From: Rhizobiaceae bacterium
Lineage (GTDB): Bacteria > Pseudomonadota > Alphaproteobacteria > Rhizobiales > Rhizobiaceae
Direction of reading: 5' to 3'
NCBI GenBank assembly: GCA_023953775.1
Contig: JAMLJD010000037.1
Span: 1-40,710 of the forward strand
Length of the DNA stretch: 40,710 bases
The notes under the pieces were generated by a model, which saw only the letters and a program-made list of their open reading frames with translations, searched no databases and was not told the DNA's origin. Shown piece after piece: positions 34,788 through 40,710 of this stretch. The number at the start of each line of letters is the position of its first letter. Positions within the stretch are counted from its first letter, which is position 1. A program made the translations under genes and the position numbers.

Positions 34788-36098
34788 TCAGCTACGGCTC
34801 ACACGCTCGGGGATCAGGCCGCGGGGGCTGAACCGCAGGACCAGGAGCAGGATCAGCCCCATCAGGAACAGGCGCATGTGCGGCGCTGCGTCGAGCAGGT
34901 GAAGCCTGACGACATTGTCGGCCGGCAGGCCCGCGGTGATCGCATTCATCAGCCAGATGCCGACCGGCTCCGCCTCGATCCACACGAACCAGATCAGGAA
35001 ACCGCCGAGAACCGCGCCCCAATTGTTGCCGGACCCGCCGACGATCACCATCACCCAGATCAGGAAGGTAAATCGCAGCGGGTTGTAGGAGCCCGGCGTG
35101 AACTGGCCGTCCAGCGTGGTCAGCATCGCGCCGGCGATGCCGACCACGGCCGACCCGAGGATGAAGACCTGCAGGTGGCGGCGCGTCACGTCCTTGCCCA
35201 TCGCCTCCGCCGCGTCGCGATTGTCGCGGATCGCCCGCATCATGCGCCCCCAGGGCGATTTCAGCGCCCGTTCGGCGAGCCACATCACCACGACCAGCAC
35301 GACGACGAAGAGCAGCGCATAGCCGAGCTTCACGTAGATGCTGGCGAATTCCGTCGGGTCGACGCCCAGGCTGCCGGCGAGATCGATGAACCAGCGCTCC
35401 TGCCTCAGCTCGATCTCGACGGGCACCGGCCTCGGCAGACCGGTGACGTTCTTGACGCCGCGCGTCAGCCAGTCCTCGTTCTTGATCATCGCGATGATGA
35501 TCTCCGAAATGCCGAGCGTGGCGATGGCGAGATAGTCGGCTCTGAGCCCCAGCGCGATCTTGCCCACGAGCCACGCGGCGGCGGCCGCGAACAGACCGCC
35601 GACGATCCAGGACAGATAGACCGGGAGGCCGGCGCCGCCGAGATAGCCGGTGCGCGCCGCGTCGGTGGCCTCGATCGCTGCCACGGCGGGATCGAGGAAA
35701 TAGCGGATGAGGAAGAACCCGCCGGCCCCGAGCGCGAGCATCAGGAGCACGCGCGCGGCGCCAGCCGTCCGCGACCGTACGACCATCAGTACCGCGACCG
35801 TTGCGACGAGCGAGAGCAGCGCAAGCCCGATCCCGACGCCGCCGGCGGCCCATGCGTCGTGGACAGGTGGCTGCGACGTCAGAACTGCCGCGACGCCGCC
35901 GAGCGCCGCGAAGCCCATAATGCCGACATTGAACAGGCCGGCGTACCCCCACTGGATGTTGACGCCGAGCGCCATGATCGCCGAGATCAGGCAAAGGTTG
36001 AGGATAGCCAGGCTGACGTTCCAGCTTTGCAGGAAGCCGACAGCGGCGAGCGCGACCGCCATGCCGAGATAGAGGAATGCGATCCGCCAGCCGCTCAC
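34788..36098 (-). CDS. livM: Liv-type amino-acid ABC transporter permease, LivM
   Basis: This protein has 436 residues from GTG 36098, overlapping the livH stop as GTGA. It has about ten hydrophobic segments. The conserved line ALGVNIQWGYAGLFNVGIMG FAALGG near the N-terminus and DYLAIATLGISEIIIAMIKN in the middle are LivM signatures. RDNRDAAEAMGKDVTRRHLQ is the cytoplasmic loop contacting the ATPase, and MVIVGGSGNNWGAVLGGFLI follows. A hydrophilic insert (WLTRGVKNVTGLPRPVPVEI) fits the periplasmic loop of the family. It is the last importer gene, 175 bases before trpA. Confidence 0.92.
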   Translation of the reverse strand: MSGWRIAFLYLGMAVALAAVGFLQSWNVSLAILNLCLISAIMALGVNIQWGYAGLFNVGIMGFAALGGVAAVLTSQPPVHDAWAAGGVGIGLALLSLVATVAVLMVVRSRTAGAARVLLMLALGAGGFFLIRYFLDPAVAAIEATDAARTGYLGGAGLPVYLSWIVGGLFAAAAAWLVGKIALGLRADYLAIATLGISEIIIAMIKNEDWLTRGVKNVTGLPRPVPVEIELRQERWFIDLAGSLGVDPTEFASIYVKLGYALLFVVVLVVVMWLAERALKSPWGRMMRAIRDNRDAAEAMGKDVTRRHLQVFILGSAVVGIAGAMLTTLDGQFTPGSYNPLRFTFLIWVMVIVGGSGNNWGAVLGGFLIWFVWIEAEPVGIWLMNAITAGLPADNVVRLHLLDAAPHMRLFLMGLILLLVLRFSPRGLIPERVSRS

Positions 36099-37099
36099 AG
36101 CACCCTCCCCCGGAAGATGCCGGTCGGTCTGGCGAGCAGCACCAGAACCAGGATGACGAAGGAGACGGCGAACTTGTATTCGACCGAAAGCAGCTGCACG
36201 AGGCCCTCGGGCTGGAACCCGAAATATTCGAGGAAGCGCTTGTAGGCGTAGGTGATCGTCACCTCGGAGAAGGCGACCACGAAACCGCCGGCGATAGCGC
36301 CGATCGGCTGGCCGATGCCGCCGACGATCGCCGCCGCGAAGATCGGCAGCAGGAGCTGGAAATAGGTGAACGGCTTGAAGCTCTTGTCGAGGCCGTAAAG
36401 CACGCCGGCGATCGTGGCGAGCGAAGCCGCGATGACCCAGGTGACGGCGACCACCTTCTCGGGATTTATGCCCGACAGCAGCGCCAGGTCTTCATTGTCG
36501 GAATAGGCGCGCATCGCCTTGCCCATGCGCGACCTTTGCAGGAACCAGAACAGAGCCGCCACGACGGCGAAGGCGACGATGATGGTGATCAGCACCGGCT
36601 GGCGGATGACCAGTCCCTCGTCCAGCCCGGTCATGTCGCGGAAGTCGCGGGCGCTGACCACGAAGCGCGCACCGTCGGCGAAGCGCTGGTCGTCGGGCCC
36701 GATGATGAAGCGCACGAGGCCGTTATACATGAACATGACGCCGACCGACGCCATCACCATGACGATGGGCGCGGCCTTCCGACGACGATAGAAGCGGAAC
36801 ACCCAGCGGTCGGTGAGGAGCGCCAGCGCCACCGCGCCCGCCATGCCGACGGGCAGCGCCAGAAGCGCGGTCGGCAGCGGGTCGATGCCAACGCCGATCG
36901 ATTGCAGCCACCAGGTGACGAGGATGGTGACCATCGCGCCGAACGCCATCAGGTCGCCATGGGCGAAGTTGGCGAAGCGCAGGATGCCGAAGACCAGCGT
37001 CACGCCCAGCGCGCCGAGCGCGAGTTGCGCACCGTATGCGAGCCCCGGCACGAAGACGAAATTGGCAAACAGCACGATCGCGTTGAGAAAATCCGTCAC
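36095..37099 (-). CDS. livH: Liv-type amino-acid ABC transporter permease, LivH
   Basis: This protein has 334 residues from GTG 37099, which lies one base after the livF stop and has GGAGG upstream. The sequence GLAYGAQLALGALGVTLVFG, ILRFANFAHGDLMAFGA is the LivH signature. The EAA-like loop reads RMGKAMRAYSDNEDLALLSG INPEK. AAAIVGGIGQPIGAIAGGFV lies before the last helices. It is an inner-membrane subunit paired with LivM, and the gene ends in a GTGA overlap. Confidence 0.93.
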   Translation of the reverse strand: MTDFLNAIVLFANFVFVPGLAYGAQLALGALGVTLVFGILRFANFAHGDLMAFGAMVTILVTWWLQSIGVGIDPLPTALLALPVGMAGAVALALLTDRWVFRFYRRRKAAPIVMVMASVGVMFMYNGLVRFIIGPDDQRFADGARFVVSARDFRDMTGLDEGLVIRQPVLITIIVAFAVVAALFWFLQRSRMGKAMRAYSDNEDLALLSGINPEKVVAVTWVIAASLATIAGVLYGLDKSFKPFTYFQLLLPIFAAAIVGGIGQPIGAIAGGFVVAFSEVTITYAYKRFLEYFGFQPEGLVQLLSVEYKFAVSFVILVLVLLARPTGIFRGRVL

Positions 37100-37100
37100 C

Positions 37101-37805
37101 TCAGCCTCCCAGGAACGAGGCACGGACTTCCGGATTGGCGAGCAGCGCCTCCCCGGTGTCTGTGAAGCGGTTGCTGCCCTGGACAAGCACGTAACCGCGA
37201 TCGGCGATGTTCAGCGCCTGACGCGCGTTCTGCTCGACCATCAGGATGGCGATGCCGGTCGCCGCGACTTCCAGGATGCGGTCGAAAAGCTCGTCCATCA
37301 CGATCGGCGAGACGCCGGCCGTCGGCTCGTCGAGCATCAGCACCGAGGGCTGCGTCATCAGCGCGCGCCCGACGGCGACCTGCTGCCGCTGGCCGCCCGA
37401 GAGCTCGCCCGCCGGCTGGCGGCGCTTTTCCTTCAGCACCGGGAACAGCTCGAAGACCTGCTCCATGGTCGCCTGAAAGTCGTCGTCGCGGATATAGGCG
37501 CCCATCTCCAGGTTCTCCTGCACCGTCATGGTGACGAAGACATTGTTGTTCTGGGGCACGAAACCCATGCCGGCGCGTACACGGTCCTGCGGCGTCAGTG
37601 CGGTGATGTCGGTATCGTCGAGCGTGACACGGCCCTCGCGGAGCCCAAGCATCCCGAACATCGCCTTCATCGCGGTCGACTTGCCGGCGCCGTTCGGCCC
37701 GACGATCACCGCGATCTCGCCCCGCTCGACGGAGATGTCGCAGCCATGCAGGATGTCGGCCCCGCCATAGCCGCCGGTCATCGCCTCGCCCCTGAGGAAG
37801 CTCAT
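37101..37805 (-). CDS. livF: Liv-type ABC transporter ATPase, LivF
   Basis: This protein has 234 residues from ATG 37805, overlapping the livG stop as ATGA. Walker A is GPNGAGKST, the Q-loop region GMGFVPQNNNVFVTMTVQEN, the signature LSGGQRQQVAVGRALM and Walker B VLMLDEPTAGVSP, with MVEQNARQAL as H-loop region. GxVPQxxxVFxxMTVxENL and the short C-terminus (EVRASFLGG) are typical of LivF. It acts with LivG as the ATPase pair of the importer. Confidence 0.93.
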   Translation of the reverse strand: MSFLRGEAMTGGYGGADILHGCDISVERGEIAVIVGPNGAGKSTAMKAMFGMLGLREGRVTLDDTDITALTPQDRVRAGMGFVPQNNNVFVTMTVQENLEMGAYIRDDDFQATMEQVFELFPVLKEKRRQPAGELSGGQRQQVAVGRALMTQPSVLMLDEPTAGVSPIVMDELFDRILEVAATGIAILMVEQNARQALNIADRGYVLVQGSNRFTDTGEALLANPEVRASFLGG

Positions 37806-38599
37806 GGCGCGGTCTCCGCCAGCTTCTTCTGCGGCCGGTTCTTCAGCCCGGTGCCGAGATAGGCCTCGATGACGTGTTCGTTGGCTTTCACCTCGTCGGC
37901 TGTGCCCTCGCACAGCACCCGGCCCTCGGCCATGACGATGACCGGATCGCAGAGCCGCGAGATGAAATCCATGTCGTGCTCGATCATGCAGAATGTGTAG
38001 CCGCGCTCCTTGTTGAGCCGCACTATGGCGTCGCCCAGCGTGTTGAGCAGCGTGCGGTTGACGCCGGCGCCGACCTCGTCGAGGAACACGATCTTGGCGT
38101 CGACCATCATGGTGCGGCCGAGTTCGAGCAGTTTCTTCTGGCCGCCCGACAGATTGCCGGCCAATTCGTCGGCGACGTGGCCCATCTCCAGAAACGCGAT
38201 GACCTCGTCGGCGCGGGCGCGCACTTCCTCCTCGCGGCTCCGGACCCTGGATGGTCGCAGCCACACGTCGAGCAAGGTCTCGCCGGGCTGTCCGGCGGGC
38301 ACCATCATCAGGTTTTCCCGGACAGTCAGCGTCGAGAATTCATGTGCGATCTGGAAAGTGCGCAACAGACCCTTCGCGAACAGGTCGTGCGGCGCCAGGC
38401 CGGTGATGTCCTCGCCGTCCAGCCAGACCCTGCCGGAGGTCGGCCTGTAATGTCCCGCGATCACGTTGAACAGCGTAGTCTTTCCGGCTCCGTTGGGACC
38501 GATCAGGCCGGTGATGGACCCTTTGGCAATCTCGATGCTGGCGCCGTCGACGGCACGGATGCCGCCGAAGTTCATGTGCAGATCCTCGACCCGAATCAT
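37802..38599 (-). CDS. livG: Liv-type ABC transporter ATPase, LivG
   Basis: This protein has 265 residues from ATG 38599 with GGGGGA before it; a TTG four codons upstream is less likely. It shows HMNFGGIRAVDGASIEIAKG, Walker A GPNGAGKTT, LLRTFQIAHEFSTLTVRENL (LivG Q-loop), LSGGQKKLLELGRTMM, Walker B IVFLDEVGAGVNRTL and FCMIEHDMDFI. In the Walker B line the usual Pro after Asp-Glu is Val (DEV instead of DEP). The C-terminal tail after AYLGTG is longer than usual (LKNRPQKKLAETAP). Confidence 0.92.
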   Translation of the reverse strand: MIRVEDLHMNFGGIRAVDGASIEIAKGSITGLIGPNGAGKTTLFNVIAGHYRPTSGRVWLDGEDITGLAPHDLFAKGLLRTFQIAHEFSTLTVRENLMMVPAGQPGETLLDVWLRPSRVRSREEEVRARADEVIAFLEMGHVADELAGNLSGGQKKLLELGRTMMVDAKIVFLDEVGAGVNRTLLNTLGDAIVRLNKERGYTFCMIEHDMDFISRLCDPVIVMAEGRVLCEGTADEVKANEHVIEAYLGTGLKNRPQKKLAETAP

Positions 38600-38670
38600 G
38601 CGATCCCCCAAGGTGGCGAGCAGCCCGGAGCATCGCTGCTCCGGGCTGCGACACGCTTGCTATACGCCGC

Positions 38671-39873
38671 CTAGCGGAATTTGATGGTCTCGTACTTGCC
38701 GTCCTTGACCTCGTATTCGCGATAGGTGCCGGCGGCCTCGCCGGGGCCGATCAGTTCGACATTGGTCGCGCCGACATAGTCGACATCGCCGCCGCCCTTG
38801 ATGATTTCCAGCGCCTTCGCGAGCTGGCCCGGCAGGATCTTCTCTCCCGGCGCGTTGGCGACGTCGAGAAGATTGTCCTTGATGCCGTCGCGTTCGGTCG
38901 ACCCGGCCTTCTGCATGGCAAGCGCCAGCAGGGCGGCCGCGTCATAGCTCTCGCGGCGGAACGAGCCGTCGGGATCGACGCCGGCAGCATTCGCCGCCGC
39001 GACGAACGCATCGGGTCCCTCGCCTTCCGCCCACGGCACGGAGCCGATGGTTCCGTTGAGGTCGTCGCCGATCGCGTCGATCAGGCTCTGCGCGAACATG
39101 CCGTCGCCCAGCGCGAACTTGTCGAACGCGCCCGACTCCACGGCCGTGCGGATGACGCCGACGCCACCCTGGTCCGCATAGCCGAACACCACGAGAAGGT
39201 CACCGCCGGCCGAGGCGAGCGAGCCAACCTCGGCGGAGTAGTCGCCCTTGCCGTCCTCATGCGGCGCATTGATCGTGATCTCGCCGCCGAGCTTCTGGTA
39301 CGCGGCCGCGAACGAATCGGAGAGGCCCTTGCCGTAGTCATTGTTCGTGTAGGTTACTGCGACCTTCTTGATACCCTTGTCGACGAGGATCTGGGACAGC
39401 ACCTCGCCCTGGCGCGCATCGGACGGCGCGGTACGGAAGAAGTAGCCATTGTCCTCGATATCGGTCAGCGCCGGCGAGGTCGCCGACGGCGAGACCATGA
39501 CGACGCCGTTGGGCACCGCGACATTGTTGGCGATAGCGATGGTGACGCCGGAGCAGTCGGCGCCCATGATGCCAACCACGTTCTCCGAGGTCACCAGGCG
39601 CTCCGCGGCGGCGGTGGCCGCAGCCGCATCGATACAGGTCGAATCCGCCCGGACCGACGCCAGCTTCTCGCCGTTCAGGAACATGCCGCTGTCGTTTATC
39701 TCCTTCAGCGCGAGTTCCGCGCTGTCGGCCATTCCGGGCGTCAGCGACTCGATAGGCCCGGTGAAACCGAGGATGATGCCGATCTTGATATCCTGTGCGG
39801 ATGCGGAGGCGGCGGCGAGCATGGCCGCGCCGGCAACCGAGGCCGTGAGGAATTTCCGGGTTGAATAACGCAT
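38671..39873 (-). CDS. Liv-type periplasmic amino-acid-binding protein
   Basis: This protein has 400 residues from ATG 39873 with GGGAGAG six bases upstream. The signal peptide ends ASASA before QDIKIGIILGFTGPIES. The leucine-binding-protein fold is shown by SAELALKEINDSGMFLNGEK, SENVVGIMGADCSGVTIAIA, NNVAVPNGVVMVSPSATSPA and YFFRTAPSDARQGEVLSQIL. The Ser/Thr pair in SPSATSP is where amino-acid ligands are held in LivJ/LivK. Ligands of this family range from branched-chain and aromatic amino acids to amides and aromatics. The downstream trpAB genes raise the possibility of an aromatic ligand. It is the first gene of the operon. Confidence 0.93.
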   Translation of the reverse strand: MRYSTRKFLTASVAGAAMLAAASASAQDIKIGIILGFTGPIESLTPGMADSAELALKEINDSGMFLNGEKLASVRADSTCIDAAAATAAAERLVTSENVVGIMGADCSGVTIAIANNVAVPNGVVMVSPSATSPALTDIEDNGYFFRTAPSDARQGEVLSQILVDKGIKKVAVTYTNNDYGKGLSDSFAAAYQKLGGEITINAPHEDGKGDYSAEVGSLASAGGDLLVVFGYADQGGVGVIRTAVESGAFDKFALGDGMFAQSLIDAIGDDLNGTIGSVPWAEGEGPDAFVAAANAAGVDPDGSFRRESYDAAALLALAMQKAGSTERDGIKDNLLDVANAPGEKILPGQLAKALEIIKGGGDVDYVGATNVELIGPGEAAGTYREYEVKDGKYETIKFR

Positions 39874-40274
39874 TACGACTCTCCCATTGTTGTTTTGTCC
39901 CGTCTGAACGAGCACAGCGCCGCGTGAAGGCGCGTCTCTGGCGGCGATACTGGTGATCGCGCGATTGTTTGTAAAGCGTCGGGACGCCTCGGACGGCGTT
40001 CCCAGTACCGGTTTTTCCATGCATTTCGGTCGTTTACGTTAAGGCAGGAGCGGCGGTGAGGCGGCTTCGGAAGCCGCGACGGCGGATTCGAGCCGGCGGC
40101 GAATTACGCTTTTGTAATGATATTGGCAGTGCAACATGACGGAAGAATTGCCATAAAGCCCACCTAGGGATCGAATATCGGGGCCGGTTGGCGGACCCGG
40201 TTCGGGTGCATCGCCGCCAGTTCCGGACCTCGCGGTCGACATCGGCGCCCGTTCTCGTCAATCCGGGGTATTGT
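39874..40274. promoter_or_regulatory. divergent region between the Liv-type operon and the efflux gene
   Basis: No gene is seen. A perfect hairpin, GCGGCTTC-G-GAAGCCGC, lies at 40061-40077. The inverted repeat ATTAC-GCTTTT-GTAAT at 40103-40118 could be an operator for the efflux gene that starts at 40275. No convincing -35/-10 pairs were found. Confidence 0.4.
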
Positions 40275-40710
40275 ATGTCGATCTGGAAACAGCTCCTGTT
40301 CTCGGTCATCCTGCTCCTGGCGGCTGCCGCAGCCTGGGTGCGGTTTTACCCCGGCGCACCGCAGATACTCGCCAGCTACGGGCTGGACTTTCTCCCGGTG
40401 GCTTCCGAACCGCAGGCACAAGGCCAGCCCGCTGGCGGCCGGCGGCCGGGCAGCGCCACGTCGGCGGGCGTCGTCACCCAGCCGATCATCAACGCCACGA
40501 TCAACGACCGGCTGACCGCGATCGGCACCGGGCGGGCCTTCAACTCGGTGGTGGTCACGCCGTTTTCAGCCGGACGGCTGACGGAAGTGCTTGCAAGTTC
40601 GGGGTCACGGATCGAGGCCGGCGCGGTCATCGCCAAGCTCGATTCCGAAGGCGAGCAGATAGCCGTCGACCGCGCGCGCATCGCCCTGGAGGATGCCGAG
40701 GCGCGCCTCG
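40275..40710 (+). CDS. RND-type efflux membrane fusion protein (HlyD family), partial at the window end
   Basis: The reading frame is open from ATG 40275 to the last base (145 codons visible). An N-terminal membrane anchor (SIWKQLLFSVILLLAAAAAW) is followed by a Pro/Gly/Gln-rich linker. Then come ATINDRLTAIGTGRAFNSVV and VTPFSAGRLTEVLASSGSRI EAGAVIAKLDSE, the lipoyl-like half-domain of periplasmic adaptor proteins. The final part (QIAVDRARIALEDAEARL) begins the alpha-helical hairpin. It should link an inner-membrane RND pump, expected downstream, to an outer-membrane channel. Exported substrates cannot be inferred. Confidence 0.85.
   Translation, partial: MSIWKQLLFSVILLLAAAAAWVRFYPGAPQILASYGLDFLPVASEPQAQGQPAGGRRPGSATSAGVVTQPIINATINDRLTAIGTGRAFNSVVVTPFSAGRLTEVLASSGSRIEAGAVIAKLDSEGEQIAVDRARIALEDAEARL

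Noticed and set aside
34554..36245. 563-codon plus-strand open frame
   Set aside because: It covers trpA's 5' end and livM on the opposite strand; its His/Asp/Arg-rich translation mirrors the hydrophobic codons of livM.

Overview
The window looks like chromosomal or large-replicon DNA of an alphaproteobacterium of the order Rhizobiales, probably close to Mesorhizobium or Aminobacter (Phyllobacteriaceae). The reasons are the high GC content, the density of ABC importers each paired with its own regulator, the many 4-base stop/start overlaps (ATGA, GTGA), and blocks of ACAGGGAA/TTCCCTGT repeats of a kind I associate with that group. The genus is an inference; no rRNA or tRNA gene was seen.

Bases 1-9.5 kb are an accessory region. 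It holds a broken SRAP (SOS-response-associated peptidase) gene, a decayed hypothetical gene, an AT-rich gap with two palindromes, a small winged-helix protein, the 3' remnant of an IS3-family transposase, and a 1283-residue exported caspase-like protease with an EF-hand. A membrane protein with a loose pentapeptide-like stretch and a stand-alone proteasome-fold threonine protease follow. Two blocks of CAGGGAA-type repeats in mainly opposite orientation (1.54-1.74 kb and 6.8-7.1 kb) flank the winged-helix/IS/caspase segment.

Bases 9.5-20.1 kb look like one regulon. A PotABCD-type ABC importer (ATPase with a frameshifted C-terminus) is followed by a serine hydrolase very similar in layout to the nylon-oligomer hydrolase NylB, an SDR protein lacking the catalytic Tyr, a Rieske oxygenase, a class III (omega-type) aminotransferase, a BetI-like TetR regulator and an overlapping SAM methyltransferase. 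The 16-bp inverted repeat TTGAAC-N4-GTTCAA, with one mismatch at the first site, lies in the promoter regions of the importer, the oxygenase and the aminotransferase. The likely picture is uptake and breakdown of an amine-containing amide, ester or quaternary compound under the TetR protein; the substrate is unknown.

Bases 20.1-26.2 kb hold a second regulon: a DeoR-family repressor, a divergent SLOG/LOG-like protein and a UgpABCE/MalK-type sugar importer (ATPase, two permeases, binding protein). A TGTAAG-N4-CTTACA operator lies in the divergent promoter and a near copy precedes the ATPase gene.

Bases 26.3-32.5 kb (minus strand) carry an AraC regulator, an FGGY sugar kinase and a ribose-type importer (binding protein, double ATPase, permease). 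Bases 32.5-39.9 kb (minus strand) carry a complete Liv-type amino-acid importer (binding protein, LivG, LivF, LivH, LivM) followed by trpA and trpB in the unusual order A then B, probably an extra trpAB copy. The window ends inside a plus-strand RND-type membrane fusion protein gene.
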